NCBI RefSeq assembly: GCF_020075545.1
Contig: NZ_JAIQZK010000001.1
Span: forward strand, 620,001-684,000
Source: Nocardioides sp. TRM66260-LWL
Lineage (GTDB): Bacteria > Actinomycetota > Actinomycetes > Propionibacteriales > Nocardioidaceae
Direction of reading: 5' to 3'
Length of the DNA stretch: 64,000 bases
Positions 27,738-37,624 of the stretch are shown here, piece by piece (the stretch's first letter is position 1; every line of letters begins with the position of its first letter). Both the position numbers and the translations under genes were made by a program. The notes beneath the pieces are model-generated. The model was not told where the DNA came from, ran no database searches, and saw nothing but the letters and a program-made list of their open reading frames with translations.

Positions 27738-29087
27738 GTGTTCGATCTCGGGAGTCTTGCTGGCGTGCCGGCCACGGTGGCCGGGCGGTCGCTGCCGCCC
27801 GGCGCGGTAGAGCTGGTGGAGGAGATCGGGCTGCTGGAGGACGCGGTGAACGCCCTGCGGGCGCGGCAGGTGCGGCTTGCTGCGGCGCTGGTGGGGGTGC
27901 GGGAGGCCGAGCGTCCGCCGAGGCGGACGCTCACCCGGGACGAGCAGCTGACCCGGCTGTCGCGGCTGCGGGCGTCGGTCGGGGCTGAGGTCGGGTTGGC
28001 ACGGCGGGTCTCCCCGCACCAGGGCCGGGCGTTCGTCTCTTTGGCGCTGGTGCTGCCTACTGAGCTGCCCGCGACCTGGGCGGCCTGTCAGGCCGGACGG
28101 CTGCCGCTGGAGCGGGCCCGGATGGTCGCCGCGGGCACCGCCATGCTCAGCCTCGACCACCGGCTGGAGATCGACGCCGCCGTGTGCGGCGACCCCGACC
28201 ACGCCGCCCGGCTCGGCGACCGCGAGCTCGCCTCCCTCGTCCGTGGCCATGCCGCCCGCCTTGATCCCGCCGGCGTGGTGGCCCAGATCCGCCACGCCGA
28301 GGGCGGACGCCGCGTCACCCTGCGGCCCGGACGCGATCACCTGGTGCACCTTCACGCCGCGCTGCCGATCCGCGACGGCGTCGCCTGCCTGGCCGCACTC
28401 AAGGCCGCCGCCACGAAGGCGGTCGCGGCCGGGGAGACCGGCACCGCGGACTCCGAGTCCGCCGTGATGGCCGACCTCCTCGTCGCCCGGCTCACCGGAC
28501 GCGACACGGCCATGACCGATCCGCCGGAGCCGGTGCAGCTGCGGCTCGTGATGGCCGCTGACGACCTCTTCCGCGCTCCTGGCGATGAGACTGATGGCAC
28601 GGCGACGCTGACCGACCCGTCCGGCACCATCCACCTCGACGGCCTGCCCGCCGAGCTCGCCCGCCGCTGGATCCGCTCCGCCCTCGACGCCGGCCAACGC
28701 GTCGCCGTCAAACGGCTCTTCGTCCACCCTCACGCCGGGGCTCTGATCGGCCTGGACTCCCGCTCCCGCAACTTCCCACCCTGCCTCGCCGAGCTCATCA
28801 CCCTGCGCGACCGCTGGTGCCGCACGCCGTACTGCAACGCACCCATCCGGCACCTCGACCACGTCCGCCGCCACGCCGACGGCGGCCCCACCTCCTACGC
28901 CAACGCCCAAGGTCTTTGCGTCACCTGCAACCAGGTCAAGGAAGAACCCGGCTGGCACCACGACCCACCAGACTCACCCGACGCCCAAGAACCACCCGGC
29001 ACGCCCCACACCATCCGCATCACCACGCCCACCGGACACCGGACGACGGCTCGGCCGACGCGATCCTCGCTGCGGCTCAGCGGGTAG
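27738..29087 (+). CDS. DUF222/HNH endonuclease domain protein
   Basis: This 449-residue protein belongs to the large, multicopy DUF222-HNH family of actinobacteria. The DUF222 part covers roughly 30-330 (SLPPGAVELVEEIGLLEDAV, then VSPHQGRAFVSLALVLPTEL). The C-terminal HNH nuclease is RHLDHVRRHADGGPTSYANA plus LCVTCNQVK, with the metal-binding His and a Cys pair. Family members are thought to be associated with mobile group-I-like or repetitive elements; no defined role is known. GTG 27738 fits a -10 element 7 nt upstream. The frame is open to 27663, but that codon lies in the merR hairpin. It converges with the alpha/beta hydrolase, 12 bp apart. Confidence 0.85.
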   Translation: MFDLGSLAGVPATVAGRSLPPGAVELVEEIGLLEDAVNALRARQVRLAAALVGVREAERPPRRTLTRDEQLTRLSRLRASVGAEVGLARRVSPHQGRAFVSLALVLPTELPATWAACQAGRLPLERARMVAAGTAMLSLDHRLEIDAAVCGDPDHAARLGDRELASLVRGHAARLDPAGVVAQIRHAEGGRRVTLRPGRDHLVHLHAALPIRDGVACLAALKAAATKAVAAGETGTADSESAVMADLLVARLTGRDTAMTDPPEPVQLRLVMAADDLFRAPGDETDGTATLTDPSGTIHLDGLPAELARRWIRSALDAGQRVAVKRLFVHPHAGALIGLDSRSRNFPPCLAELITLRDRWCRTPYCNAPIRHLDHVRRHADGGPTSYANAQGLCVTCNQVKEEPGWHHDPPDSPDAQEPPGTPHTIRITTPTGHRTTARPTRSSLRLSG

Positions 29088-29099
29088 GTCCGAGCCGCC

Positions 29100-30632
29100 T
29101 CAGCAGCCGACCTTCGTCCAGTCCCCGTCCACGAGCCGTCGCGCACCGGAACGCAGCGAGTACGCCGAGCAGAACCGCTCGCTGGAGATCCCGGGCCGAT
29201 CGAGGGTGATCGGCGCCCAGACCCCGTTGCCGGTCGGCTCGAGGTAGCGCAGACGCGGGGCGAGCAGGGGCGCGAGGGCACCGCCGCGCAGGTAGCGGTC
29301 CAGCCAGCGCTGGGTGATGGCGCTGGTCAGCGCCTGGCCGTAGCGGGAGGCGGGCAGCACGAGCGGGATGTCGGTGTACTCCAGGTGGGTGCTGGCGCGC
29401 GGCACGAGCACCATCGAGTCGACGCCGGCCTTCGTCCAGCGGTCGAAGCCGGTGGCCTTCTCGCGCGCGGGGTCGACGCCCTCGGGGCTCGGGGCCGGGA
29501 ACAGCGAGGAGCCGCCCGACAGCAGCGCGGGCGTCACCGCGAAGCCGTACTCCGACTGCACCCCCAGCGCCGGGACGACCGGCTTTACCGTGCCGGTGAC
29601 GGTCGGGATCGGCAGGCCGGTGTCGACGTTGCCGAGCTTGTCGAGCGCGACGATCGTCGAGATCCGGCGGTCGTAGCCCTGCACCCGGCTCGCGGCGAAC
29701 GCGCCCATCGAGTGGCCGATGACGGCGATGCGCGACGTCCGGCCCGGCGCGGTCGGGCGCGGCAGCGGCGAGCGGTCGAAGAGCCGCCACCACGGGTTGA
29801 ACCCGTCGACGCGGGTGCCGGCGGATCCGGGGTTCGGGTAGCGCGCCGTCGGGGTGGAGGTCAGGAAGTCCAGGGCGTCGACCGTGCCGGTGGTGAAGTT
29901 CGAGAGCTGCTGGAAGGGGACGCCGGGGCACGGCAGGACGTCCGCGGTGCCCTGCGCGGGATCGCCCTGCACCCCGTCGAACGGGTTGCAGAACGGGAAG
30001 GCCTGGCCGGTGGTGTGGGGGAGGGTCTCGGAGGTGCCCTGGCCCTGGACGTCGTAGGAGAGCACCAGGTAGCCGCGCTCGGCGAGGTCCTGGGCGAGCC
30101 AGCGGTACATGCCCTGCGAGCCGCCGACGGAGCCCGGCGTGAGCACCACGGCGGGGTACGGCGCCTGCAGCGGCCGACCCGTGTACGGGTCGCGGGCGCC
30201 CTCGAGCGGCGCGTAGAGCGTGCCGGCCAGGCGGGCGCCGTACCGATTGGTGAAGGCGACCGTCCGGGAGCGACCCCGGGTGCCGTCCCAGCCGGCGCGC
30301 AGTGGGTTGCCGACGTTCCAGCCCGGCACGGCCAGCGCCGGCGTCACCGACAGCCGCAGCGGATCGGCGAGCTGGGCGAGCAGCTGGGTCACCGTCACCA
30401 GCGGCACCTGGGTGGCCAGCGCCGGCAGGTACGCGGGGTTCTGCAGCTGCCCGCCCGGGCCCGTGATCCGGCCGTACGCCTCGGCCATGTTGGCGACGTC
30501 GTCCTGCGGGGCGACGGGATGCGGCGCCGCCGCCGTCGCCGGTGCGGCCGCCAGGCCGAGGGCCAGCGTCACGAGCGCGGCGAGCGCCGGGAGCACGGCG
30601 GAGCGGCGGGGGGAGCGGGGGGAGGGATGCAC
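29100..30632 (-). CDS. Secreted alpha/beta-hydrolase
   Basis: This 510-residue exported hydrolase has a signal peptide (basic [10 protein letters not shown], hydrophobic [20 protein letters not shown], cleavage near ATAAA). The alpha/beta fold shows [20 protein letters not shown] (oxyanion region), [15 protein letters not shown], and the nucleophile elbow GHSMG with Ser308. A late Asp and His (about STHLEYTD) may complete the triad. It resembles dienelactone hydrolase-like or cutinase-like secreted esterases; length exceeds a minimal lipase because of a roughly 110-residue N-terminal segment. Substrate is not determinable. It lies 7 bp downstream of the MFS gene's start side on the same strand, so both may be co-oriented but separately transcribed. 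Confidence 0.82.
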   Translation of the reverse strand: MHPSPRSPRRSAVLPALAALVTLALGLAAAPATAAAPHPVAPQDDVANMAEAYGRITGPGGQLQNPAYLPALATQVPLVTVTQLLAQLADPLRLSVTPALAVPGWNVGNPLRAGWDGTRGRSRTVAFTNRYGARLAGTLYAPLEGARDPYTGRPLQAPYPAVVLTPGSVGGSQGMYRWLAQDLAERGYLVLSYDVQGQGTSETLPHTTGQAFPFCNPFDGVQGDPAQGTADVLPCPGVPFQQLSNFTTGTVDALDFLTSTPTARYPNPGSAGTRVDGFNPWWRLFDRSPLPRPTAPGRTSRIAVIGHSMGAFAASRVQGYDRRISTIVALDKLGNVDTGLPIPTVTGTVKPVVPALGVQSEYGFAVTPALLSGGSSLFPAPSPEGVDPAREKATGFDRWTKAGVDSMVLVPRASTHLEYTDIPLVLPASRYGQALTSAITQRWLDRYLRGGALAPLLAPRLRYLEPTGNGVWAPITLDRPGISSERFCSAYSLRSGARRLVDGDWTKVGC

Positions 30633-30639
30633 CCCGGCA

Positions 30640-32076
30640 TCATCCCCGACGCACGGTCGCCGCGGCGAGGAGTCCAGCGACGAGGAAGAGCCCGGCGCAC
30701 GCCCAGATCGCCGCGCGGAACCCGTCGAGGAAGACGGCCGGATCGGCGTACGCCGCGCCGCCCAGCCCGGCCGCCGCGGGGATCGCCGCGACCGCCAGCA
30801 GCTGCCCGGCCCGGGCCACCGCGTTGTTGACCCCCGAGGCGACCCCGGCGTGCTCCACCGGCACCGCGGCGAGGGCCGCCGCCGTCAGCGGAGCCACCAT
30901 CAGCGCGAGCCCGCAGCCGAAGGCGACGACCAGCGGCAGCACGTCGCGCAGGTACGAGGCGTCCGGTCCGAGCCGCAGCCCGAGCAGCGTCGCCCCGGCG
31001 AGCACCAGCGGGCCGAGGGTCATCTGCCGGCGCGGTCCGACGCGCGCGGCCAGCTGCGCGCTACGCGAGGAGAGCAGGACGACGATCACCGTGATCGGCA
31101 TCAGGGCCGAGCCGGCCAGCAGCGGGCTGAGGCCCGACGCGACCTGCAGCTCGATCACCAGCAGGAACAGCGTGGTGCCGATGCCGCCGTAGGCGAGCAG
31201 GGTGACGGCGTTGACGGCGCGGAACTGCACCGAGCCGAAGACGCCGGGCGGGATCATCGGCGTCCGGCTGCGCCGCTCCACGACGACGAACCCGGCCAGT
31301 CCGAGCACGCCGAGCAGGGCGGCGACGAGCACCGCCGGCGAGCCGGCGCCGTCGGTCGGCGCCGCGATCAGCGCGTACGACAGCCCGCCGAGCCCGATCG
31401 CCCCGACCAGCGCGCCGGGCAGGTCGAGCCGGCCGGACGCCGCGGGGTCGCGGGTCTCCGGCACGTGCCGCGAGGTCAGCCACAGCACGAGCGCGGCCAG
31501 CGGCAGGTTCACCAGGAACACCAGCCGCCAGGTGCCGACGTCCAGCAGCCAGCCGCCGAGGAACGGCCCGAGGGCGGAGGCCACACCGCTGAAGCCCGAC
31601 CAGGTGCCGACGGCCCGCGCGCGGTCGGCGTCGGCATAGGTGGCCTGGATGATCGCCAGGCTCGCCGGCGTCAGGAGCGCGGCGCCGACGCCCTGCACCG
31701 CCCGGGCGGCGATCAGCGCGCCGCCGGTCGGGGCCACCGCGCACAGCAGCGAGGCGAGGGCGAACCAGGCGACGCCGAGCACGAACACCCGCCGTCGGCC
31801 GAACCGGTCGCCCGCCGAGCCGCCGAGCAGGATGAGCGACGCGAGGGTGAGCGTGTACGCGGTGACGGTCCACTGCAGGCCGCTGAACCCGAGCCCCAGG
31901 TCGCGGCCGATCGCCGGCAGGGCGACGTTGACGACCGTCGCGTCCACGGCCGCCAGCCCCGAGCCGAGGATCGTCGCGACCATCAGCCAGCGGCCCTGCG
32001 GACTCGCCAGCCGGATCGACGGCGTGCCGCCGCCGGGGGAGCACACGAGGTTGAGGTCGGCCACGACGCCGATCAT
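30640..32076 (-). CDS. MFS multidrug transporter, DHA2 (14-TM) type
   Basis: This 478-residue major facilitator drug/proton antiporter has 14 predicted helices. Motif [17 protein letters not shown] follows helix 2, motif C-like [18 protein letters not shown] is near helix 5-6, and motif D1-like [16 protein letters not shown] is in helix 1. Together these identify DHA2 (EmrB/QacA-like). It sits in the cytoplasmic membrane and exports hydrophobic compounds. ATG 32076 was used, though a start further in near MVATILG is possible because the first 30 residues are not conserved. The alpha/beta-hydrolase starts immediately downstream of its stop (8 bp), so the two may form a short operon. Confidence 0.9.
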   Translation of the reverse strand: MIGVVADLNLVCSPGGGTPSIRLASPQGRWLMVATILGSGLAAVDATVVNVALPAIGRDLGLGFSGLQWTVTAYTLTLASLILLGGSAGDRFGRRRVFVLGVAWFALASLLCAVAPTGGALIAARAVQGVGAALLTPASLAIIQATYADADRARAVGTWSGFSGVASALGPFLGGWLLDVGTWRLVFLVNLPLAALVLWLTSRHVPETRDPAASGRLDLPGALVGAIGLGGLSYALIAAPTDGAGSPAVLVAALLGVLGLAGFVVVERRSRTPMIPPGVFGSVQFRAVNAVTLLAYGGIGTTLFLLVIELQVASGLSPLLAGSALMPITVIVVLLSSRSAQLAARVGPRRQMTLGPLVLAGATLLGLRLGPDASYLRDVLPLVVAFGCGLALMVAPLTAAALAAVPVEHAGVASGVNNAVARAGQLLAVAAIPAAAGLGGAAYADPAVFLDGFRAAIWACAGLFLVAGLLAAATVRRG

Positions 32077-32418
32077 CCTCGTCGCGGTGGCGATCGCGAC
32101 GTCTGCGGGTGGCGTCACTGGGTCTGCTGCACCACTGTGGGCAGGCAAAGTCGTGCAGGAGGCCCGCGTCCGGCTCGCGTCGGAGGCCGTCGAGGCGCTG
32201 GAGGCTTTCGCCGCGGGCGCGGGCCGCCGCGGCTGACCGGCCCACCACGTCACAGCCGCCGGCACGGGGAGCGACACGCGCGCAGGCTCCGATCGGCGGC
32301 ACTGGTCCAGACAGAGGCCGACCGACGACGCGGGGCGCCTAAGAGCCCGCTTCACCCGGCCGATGGGTGGCCGCGGGAGGCGCGCAGCCGGCGCGCAGCT
32401 CGACATGGGGGGCATGTG
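32077..32418. other. Intergenic region between MFS and chemoreceptor genes
   Basis: These 342 bp carry no convincing gene; open frames are short and lack codon character. It holds the divergent promoters, including the sigma-28-like promoter at 32340. Confidence 0.6.
32340..32366 (+). promoter_or_regulatory. Sigma-28/WhiG-type promoter of chemoreceptor gene
   Basis: TAAG, exactly 15 bp, then GCCGATGG closely matches the FliA/SigD/WhiG consensus TAAA-N15-GCCGATAA. It lies 52 bp before the chemoreceptor ATG, and chemoreceptors are classical members of this regulon. Confidence 0.6.
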
Positions 32419-34761
32419 ATGGCGGCACGTGACGAGATCGGCTCGGGACTGGGGCGGGCGGCTGACGTCGTGCTGTCACCGGCCACCGCCGTGGTGCGGA
32501 GGCTGCGGCTCACGCTGCGGCTGGTGGTGCTGGCGGTCGTCCTGCTGGTGCCGACGGGCGTCCTGGGCCAGGCGTTCCTGACCACGACGAACGGCCAGAT
32601 CGCCTTCGCGAGCAACGAGCGGGCCGGCGTCGAGGTGCTGCGTCCGGCGCTGCTGGCGATGGCGCAGGCCACCGCGCAGCAGCCCGTCGACCTCGAGCCG
32701 CTGCGCGCCGCCGTCGCCGCGCACCCCGAGCTGGGCCTGGACGAGGCGCTGACCGCGGTGACGGGCCTGGCGTCCGCCGACACCCCGGCCGCGCGGGTCG
32801 AGCTGGCGAAGGCGCTCGGCGCGCTGATCAGCACCGCCGGCAACAGCTCGCAGCTGATCCTCGACCCCGATCTCGACTCCTTCTACGTCATGGACGCCCT
32901 GGTCGTGCAGATGCCGCTGGCGCTCACCACGGCGGCCGAGGCGGCCGTCGGGCCGGGCGCCAAGCCGCAGACCAAGGCGGTGGCCGACCAGGCGCTGATC
33001 GCCGGCGGCCTCGTCCACGCGTCCGAGGCGCTGAACTCCGACGTCACGACCGCCGTGGCCTCCACCCACGCGGCCGGACTGGAGGGCCGCCTGGCGCCGG
33101 TCTCCGACGTCGCCGCCGCGGTCAACACGCTGCAGACCCGGCTCACCGACACCCTCGGCAAGCCGGCTGCCGCCGACCCCAAGCCCGTGGCCGCCGCGGC
33201 GACGACGGCCGTCCCCGCCGCGGCCGACGCGCTCGACGCGCTCCTCCAGGCGCGCATCGACGGGTTCGTCGCCCAGCAGCACCGGGTGCTGCTGATCGGC
33301 GTCGTCTGCCTGCTCGTCGCGGCCCTGTTCACCGCTGCGGTCATCCGTCGCACCCGGGACGACGCGCGGCGCACCGTCGCCGCCGTCGAGGCGCTGGCCC
33401 ACGGCGAGACCGGCGACGGCGAGCTCGACGTGCCCGACGGGCGCGACGAGTTCGGCGACATCGGCCGCTCGGTGGCCGAGGCGGCCCGCACGCTGCGCGA
33501 GGCCGAGGCGGCGGTGGCCCGTGCCCAGGCCGAGCGGGAGGCCGAGGCGCGTCAGGCGCAGGCCCGGGCGCTCGAGGCCGCCGAGCGCGACCGCGTCGCC
33601 GCGCTGGAGCGGGCGGAGGCCGAGCGACGCGCTCTCGAGGTCGAGGCCGAGCAGCAGGCGGCCGTGGCCCGCATGGAGGCGGAGAGGCAGGCCGAGGCCG
33701 CGCGCGTCCAGGCCGAGGGCGACCGGATCGCCGCCGAGCGCGACCGTCAGGCCGCCGCCGAGCGGATCGAGGCCGAGCGTCGCTTCGCCGAGGAGCGCGA
33801 GCGCGAGGCCCGCGAGCTCGCGGCCAAGGTCGAGGAGCTGCTGCGGGTCGTCTCCGCGGCCGTGCAGGGCGACCTGACCCGGCCCGTCACCGTCACCGGC
33901 GACGACGCCGTCGGCCAGCTCGCCGCGGGCGTCGCCCGGCTGATCGAGGCGATGCGCGCCAACATCGGCGAGATCGGACGCACCGCCGAGCTGCTCGGCA
34001 CCGCCGCCGACGAGCTCACCGTCCGCAGTCGGGGCATGGGCGCGGGCGCGGAGCAGACGTCGTCGCGCGCCGGCAACGCCTCGTCCGCCTCGACCCAGGT
34101 CTCCGCCGGCATCGGCGAGGTCGCCACGGGCGCCGAGCAGCTCTCGGCGAGCATCCAGGAGATCGCCCAGCGGGCCGTCGAGGCCGCCGAGGTGGCGCAG
34201 CGGGCGGTGGCGGTCGCGGAGGGCGCGCGCGGCGTCGTCAGCGGCCTGGGCAGCTCGAGCGAGAAGATCGGCGCGGTCGTGAAGGTGATCAGTGCGATCG
34301 CCAGCCAGACCAACCTGCTGGCCCTCAACGCCACGATCGAGGCGGCGCGCGCGGGTGAGGCCGGCGTCGGGTTCGCCGTCGTGGCCAACGAGGTGAAGAC
34401 CCTGGCCCGCGAGACGGCAACCTCGACCACCGAGATCTCCTCGCTGGTCGACGCGATCCAGAACGGCACCGACGACGCCGTGGCCGCGATCGGCCGCATC
34501 GGCGGCATCGTCGAGGAGATCAACAGCATCCAGCAGGCGATCGCGGCGGCCGTCGAGGAGCAGACCGCGACGACCAGCGCGATGGCCCGTCACGTCTCGG
34601 AGGTCGCCGACGGCGCCACCGAGATCGCCCGCGACATCACCGAGGTGGCCCGGGCGGCCGACTCCACCCGCGCCGACGCGCAGGTGTCGTTCGAGGCCGC
34701 CACCGCGCTGGCCGCCACCTCCGAGGAGCTGCAGGGGCTGCTCGCGCAGTACCGGTGCTGA
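32419..34761 (+). CDS. Methyl-accepting chemotaxis protein
   Basis: This 780-residue membrane chemoreceptor runs as a cytoplasmic N-terminus, TM1 (about 33-51), an extracellular helical sensor (about 52-286), TM2 (about 288-309) and HAMP. Then comes an unusual Ala/Glu/Arg-rich coiled coil (about 350-475), a second HAMP-like unit ([18 protein letters not shown]), and the methyl-accepting signalling domain. The hairpin tip is [20 protein letters not shown] and [14 protein letters not shown] (about 628-664), the CheA/CheW contact. The ligand is unknown. The ATG at 32419 has a G-rich ribosome site. It is an orphan: no che genes are in the window. A sigma-28-like promoter lies upstream. Confidence 0.93.
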   Translation: MAARDEIGSGLGRAADVVLSPATAVVRRLRLTLRLVVLAVVLLVPTGVLGQAFLTTTNGQIAFASNERAGVEVLRPALLAMAQATAQQPVDLEPLRAAVAAHPELGLDEALTAVTGLASADTPAARVELAKALGALISTAGNSSQLILDPDLDSFYVMDALVVQMPLALTTAAEAAVGPGAKPQTKAVADQALIAGGLVHASEALNSDVTTAVASTHAAGLEGRLAPVSDVAAAVNTLQTRLTDTLGKPAAADPKPVAAAATTAVPAAADALDALLQARIDGFVAQQHRVLLIGVVCLLVAALFTAAVIRRTRDDARRTVAAVEALAHGETGDGELDVPDGRDEFGDIGRSVAEAARTLREAEAAVARAQAEREAEARQAQARALEAAERDRVAALERAEAERRALEVEAEQQAAVARMEAERQAEAARVQAEGDRIAAERDRQAAAERIEAERRFAEEREREARELAAKVEELLRVVSAAVQGDLTRPVTVTGDDAVGQLAAGVARLIEAMRANIGEIGRTAELLGTAADELTVRSRGMGAGAEQTSSRAGNASSASTQVSAGIGEVATGAEQLSASIQEIAQRAVEAAEVAQRAVAVAEGARGVVSGLGSSSEKIGAVVKVISAIASQTNLLALNATIEAARAGEAGVGFAVVANEVKTLARETATSTTEISSLVDAIQNGTDDAVAAIGRIGGIVEEINSIQQAIAAAVEEQTATTSAMARHVSEVADGATEIARDITEVARAADSTRADAQVSFEAATALAATSEELQGLLAQYRC

Positions 34762-34765
34762 GCGG

Positions 34766-35068
34766 CTACCAGGACGACTTCGTGACGCCGGGCAGCTCGC
34801 CGCGGTGCGCGAGGGTGCGCAGGTTGATCCGCGAGAGCCCGACCTTGCGGACGTAGCCGCGCGGGCGTCCGTCGATCTGGTCGCGGTTGCGCAGCCGCAC
34901 CGGGCTGGCGTCGCGCGGCAGCCGGGAGAGGGCGCGCACGGCGGCGTCCCGCTCCTCAGGGCTGCTGGCGGTGCGGACGGCCTGCTTCAGCGCGGCGCGT
35001 CGCTCGGCGTACCGCTCGACGGTGCGGCGGCGCCGTTGGTCGGCGACGATCTTGGAGGTCTTGGCCAT
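34766..35068 (-). CDS. rpsN: 30S ribosomal protein S14, zinc-free paralogue
   Basis: This 100-residue S14 lacks the CxxC...CxxC zinc ribbon of the short form and carries the long insertion instead ([20 protein letters not shown]). It substitutes for the zinc-containing S14 when zinc is scarce. It is the last gene of the Zur-type operon. Its ATG overlaps the L33 stop (ATGA), so translation is coupled. Confidence 0.96.
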   Translation of the reverse strand: MAKTSKIVADQRRRRTVERYAERRAALKQAVRTASSPEERDAAVRALSRLPRDASPVRLRNRDQIDGRPRGYVRKVGLSRINLRTLAHRGELPGVTKSSW

Positions 35069-35238
35069 CAGCGCTCCTCGCGGAAGTCGACGTGCTGCCG
35101 CAGGCGGGGGTCGTACTTGCGCAGCACGAGCCGGTCGGGGTCGTTGCGGCGGTTCTTGCGGGTCACGTACGTGTAGCCGGTGCCCCCGGTGGAGCGCAGC
35201 TTGACGATGGGCCGCACGTCGTTGCCGCGGCGGGCCAT
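35068..35238 (-). CDS. rpmG: 50S ribosomal protein L33, cysteine-free paralogue
   Basis: This 56-residue L33 ([19 protein letters not shown], then [20 protein letters not shown]) has no cysteine, whereas the zinc form has two CxxC pairs. It overlaps both neighbours by 4 bp (L28 stop and S14 start). It replaces zinc L33 in starvation ribosomes. Confidence 0.95.
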   Translation of the reverse strand: MARRGNDVRPIVKLRSTGGTGYTYVTRKNRRNDPDRLVLRKYDPRLRQHVDFREER

Positions 35239-35474
35239 CAGATCTTCCCGCCGCGGGCGCGGAGGTCGGCGACGACGGCCTCGATGCCGCGCCGGTCGAC
35301 GGTCTTGATGCCGCGAGCGCTGAGCGTGAGCGTCACATGCCGGCCGAGGCTCGGCACCCAGTAGCGCTTGCGCTGGACGTTGACGTCGAAGCGGCGCTTG
35401 GTGCGGCGGTGGGAGTGGGAGACGTGGTGGCCGAAGCCGGGCGTGGCTCCGGTGACCTGGCAGACGCGGGACAC
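35238..35474 (-). CDS. rpmB: 50S ribosomal protein L28, zinc-free paralogue
   Basis: This 78-residue L28 begins [20 protein letters not shown] and has one Cys (Cys5) instead of the N-terminal CxxC of the zinc form. The rest is a standard L28 ([20 protein letters not shown]). Its stop overlaps the L33 ATG. It is part of the zinc-sparing operon. Confidence 0.95.
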   Translation of the reverse strand: MSRVCQVTGATPGFGHHVSHSHRRTKRRFDVNVQRKRYWVPSLGRHVTLTLSARGIKTVDRRGIEAVVADLRARGGKI

Positions 35475-35514
35475 GGGCGTCCTCTCTGGATCGGTGGGTT
35501 CGGGGGACGGCGGC

Positions 35515-35637
35515 TCAGCCCTGACGGGTCTTGAGCCGCGGGTTGCGCTTGTTGATCACGTAGATGCGGCCGCGGCGGCGCACCACCTGCGAGCCGGGCT
35601 GGCTCTTGACCGAGCGGATCGAGTTGCGGACCTTCAC
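35515..35637 (-). CDS. rpmJ: 50S ribosomal protein L36, cysteine-free paralogue
   Basis: This 40-residue product starts at GTG 35637: [19 protein letters not shown], then [20 protein letters not shown]. It is the long L36 form without the C/C/C/H zinc site. A ribosome site (AGGAGGCACCC on the minus strand) precedes it. It has a 40-bp spacer on each side, unlike the overlapping L28-L33-S14 genes. Confidence 0.93.
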   Translation of the reverse strand: MKVRNSIRSVKSQPGSQVVRRRGRIYVINKRNPRLKTRQG

Positions 35638-35677
35638 GGGTGCCTCCTGGGTCGGTTGTCGAAAGAGCCGGGGCGGC

Positions 35678-35929
35678 TCAGCGGCCGGTGCTGACGTAGG
35701 GGAGCAGGGCCATCTCGCGGGCGTTCTTCACCGCGCGCGTCACCATCCGCTGCTGACGGGGTGTGAGGCCGGTGACGCGGCGGGAGCGGATCTTCCCGCG
35801 GTCGGAGATGAACGTGCGCAGCAGCGCGACGTCCTTGTAGTCGACCGCGTCGACGTGCGGCGGCAGCAGGGGCTTGCGGCGGGCCCGGCCGGCCCGGGCG
35901 CCGCCGGACGAGGGGCGGCGGGCGCTCAT
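35678..35929 (-). CDS. rpsR: 30S ribosomal protein S18, cysteine-free paralogue
   Basis: This 83-residue S18 has the rRNA-binding core [19 protein letters not shown] and [20 protein letters not shown], and lacks the zinc-binding cysteines of some actinobacterial S18 proteins. ATG 35929 overlaps the L32 stop (ATGA). It belongs to the zinc-starvation operon. Confidence 0.95.
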   Translation of the reverse strand: MSARRPSSGGARAGRARRKPLLPPHVDAVDYKDVALLRTFISDRGKIRSRRVTGLTPRQQRMVTRAVKNAREMALLPYVSTGR

Positions 35930-36105
35930 CGGCCGGCCGTCGCGGGGTCGAGGTAGCCGCGCTCGACGGCGCGCAGCAGCGCGCGGGGCACGCGGTGGGT
36001 GATGCCGTCGATCGTCACGGGGACGAGGTCGGCGGGGGTCGCCTTCCACTGCGAGCGGCGGTGGCGGGTGTTGCTGCGCGAGGTGCGGCGCTTGGGGACG
36101 GCCAT
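35926..36105 (-). CDS. rpmF: 50S ribosomal protein L32, cysteine-free paralogue
   Basis: This 59-residue L32 ([20 protein letters not shown]) has the standard basic N-terminus but no C-terminal cysteines. A clear GGAAGGA ribosome site precedes ATG 36105. Its stop overlaps the S18 start. It is first of the ribosomal genes, 63 bp after the MRF gene. Confidence 0.93.
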   Translation of the reverse strand: MAVPKRRTSRSNTRHRRSQWKATPADLVPVTIDGITHRVPRALLRAVERGYLDPATAGR

Positions 36106-36168
36106 GGGCGGGTCCTTCCGGTGCTTGGTGCGGGCGGGGGTGGTGGCGTGCGGGTGGGGCGGGGCGGC

Positions 36169-37245
36169 TCAGGCGACGTCGCGGATGTCGCCGAGCCAGG
36201 GCTCGAGCCCGTCCTCGGGCACGTCCCAGGTGCGCTGGTCGAGCAGCGCCTCGGCGGGGGTGAGGAGCAGCTCGTCGAAGGCGGCAGCGAGGCAGGGCGG
36301 GGGCGTCCCGAGACCGGTGACGACGATCCGCGTCGTCGGGGTGCGGCGTCCCCAGGCGCTGTGGGCGCCGACGCTGAGCTGGCCGCCGGCGCCCGACCAC
36401 TCCAGCTGGTCGCCGGGGCGGGTGGGCACCCAGAACGAGCCGCGGGTGCGGTGCGGCCCCCCGCCGAGCCGCTCGATGTCCTCGAGCAGGCGATCGGGGT
36501 GGAAGGGACGCGGGGAGTGCAGGTCGAGCCGGAACGCGTGCTCGGAGGCCAGCGGCGGCAGCTCGACGTCGAGACCCGGGGTGCACCACGCGGTGCTGAC
36601 GCCGGGGCGGTGGCGGCGGGTCGTCAGCTCGGCGGCATCGAGCTCGGCGGCGCCGGCCACGAGCGGGACGTCGGGACGGGCGAGCGCGGCCAGCAGGTCG
36701 CGGGCCGGGGCGCCGGGGTCGCCGTCGAGCACGACGAGGTCGGCGTACTCCACCTGGGCGCAGGCCACCTCGCCGACGCCGCGGTCGTCGTCGGGGCTGG
36801 TGTGCAGGTCGCGCTCGCGCAGCAGGTCGTCGCTGAGCAGGTCGCGGACGACGTCGCCGGTGCCGATCGCAGCCAGCACGGCGCCGAGCCGCAGGCGCCG
36901 CGCGAGCCGGCGGTCGGCGGAGATCAGGTGGGCCAGGTGGGCGGCCTCGGTGGCGAGGGGCAGGCCGGAGACGATCGCGCTCCACCGGCCGTCGGCGGCG
37001 AGCCGCTCGAGCGTCGGCAGGATGTCCTCGCGCAGCGCGCAGGTGACGCACGCGTGCTCCAGATGCACCTGCTCGCGCTCGAGCACGCCGGTCGCGTCGC
37101 TGACCACGCGGCTGAGCACCTGCGAGTGCGGGTCGATGCGGTGCCGCACCGACACCGCGCGCGGCAGGTCCCATGCCAGGCTCATCAGCGTGGCGTTCAT
37201 GGCCACGGGGTCGACGCCGGTGACGACGAGCAGCGGCGTCCTCAC
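36169..37245 (-). CDS. mrf: MRF, zinc-responsive ribosome hibernation factor-recruiting protein (COG0523-like)
   Basis: This 358-residue protein is related to CobW/COG0523 GTPases. It contains CVTCALRED (about 67-75), the metal-binding CxxC equivalent of the CxCC motif, but the usual P-loop GxxGxGKT is missing: the N-terminus reads [18 protein letters not shown]. This matches the mycobacterial protein that recruits the hibernation factor Mpy to zinc-free ribosomes under zinc limitation. It is the first large gene of the operon with six zinc-sparing ribosomal proteins and lies behind a Zur box. GTG 37245 overlaps the stop of a 10-codon leader ORF. The MRF name is by family and context. Confidence 0.85.
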   Translation of the reverse strand: MRTPLLVVTGVDPVAMNATLMSLAWDLPRAVSVRHRIDPHSQVLSRVVSDATGVLEREQVHLEHACVTCALREDILPTLERLAADGRWSAIVSGLPLATEAAHLAHLISADRRLARRLRLGAVLAAIGTGDVVRDLLSDDLLRERDLHTSPDDDRGVGEVACAQVEYADLVVLDGDPGAPARDLLAALARPDVPLVAGAAELDAAELTTRRHRPGVSTAWCTPGLDVELPPLASEHAFRLDLHSPRPFHPDRLLEDIERLGGGPHRTRGSFWVPTRPGDQLEWSGAGGQLSVGAHSAWGRRTPTTRIVVTGLGTPPPCLAAAFDELLLTPAEALLDQRTWDVPEDGLEPWLGDIRDVA

Positions 37246-37274
37246 GACGTCGTCCGTCGGCTGTGCTTGTCCAT
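37242..37274 (-). CDS. 10-residue leader ORF before mrf
   Basis: ATG 37274 (minus strand) has a good ribosome site (GAAGGGA, 6 nt away) and encodes [10 protein letters not shown]. Its TGA overlaps the mrf GTG (GTGA). It most likely loads ribosomes for coupled mrf translation; a regulatory peptide is possible. It lies 22 bp downstream of the Zur box. Confidence 0.45.
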   Translation of the reverse strand: MDKHSRRTTS

Positions 37275-37295
37275 CTTCGATCCCTTCGTGCCAAC

Positions 37296-37308
37296 GACAA
37301 TCATTATC
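37296..37308. promoter_or_regulatory. Zur operator
   Basis: GACAATCATTATC is a near-perfect dyad with the AATnATT centre typical of Fur/Zur-family zinc operators. It is AT-rich in a GC-rich genome and sits about 50 bp before the mrf start. It explains zinc-dependent repression of the zinc-free ribosomal set. Confidence 0.8.
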
Positions 37309-37405
37309 ATCTAAGCACGACGGACCGGGCCTGTCATCTCGGGGGAGAAGCGACGCGGTTGGGCTAGCGTGGGCAGCCCGTCACCTCTCCAGGAAGCAGG
37401 CCCTC

Positions 37406-37615
37406 ATGCGGCTCTCCACGCGCAACCAGCTCGCCGGCACCGTCGTCGACATCACCACCGGTGAGGCCATGGCCGTCGTCAAGGTCGAGCTGGCCGGCGG
37501 CCAGATCCTGACCTCCTCGATCACCCGCGAGTCCGCCGAGGACCTCGGTCTGCAGGTCGGTTCCCAGGTCGTCGCGCTGGTGAAGTCCACTGAGGTCGCG
37601 CTCGGGATCGAGTGA
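37406..37615 (+). CDS. Molbindin-like TOBE domain protein
   Basis: This 69-residue protein is one TOBE/Mop domain: RLSTRNQLAGTVVDITTG, VVKVELAGGQILTSSITRES, then VGSQVVALVKSTEVALGIE. Such molbindins bind molybdate or tungstate oxyanions in the cytosol as oligomers. A ribosome site (AGGAAG at 37391) precedes ATG 37406, and a TAGCGT hexamer at 37371 may be the -10. It has no molybdate transporter nearby. Confidence 0.9.
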   Translation: MRLSTRNQLAGTVVDITTGEAMAVVKVELAGGQILTSSITRESAEDLGLQVGSQVVALVKSTEVALGIE

Positions 37616-37624
37616 CCCTCGCGC

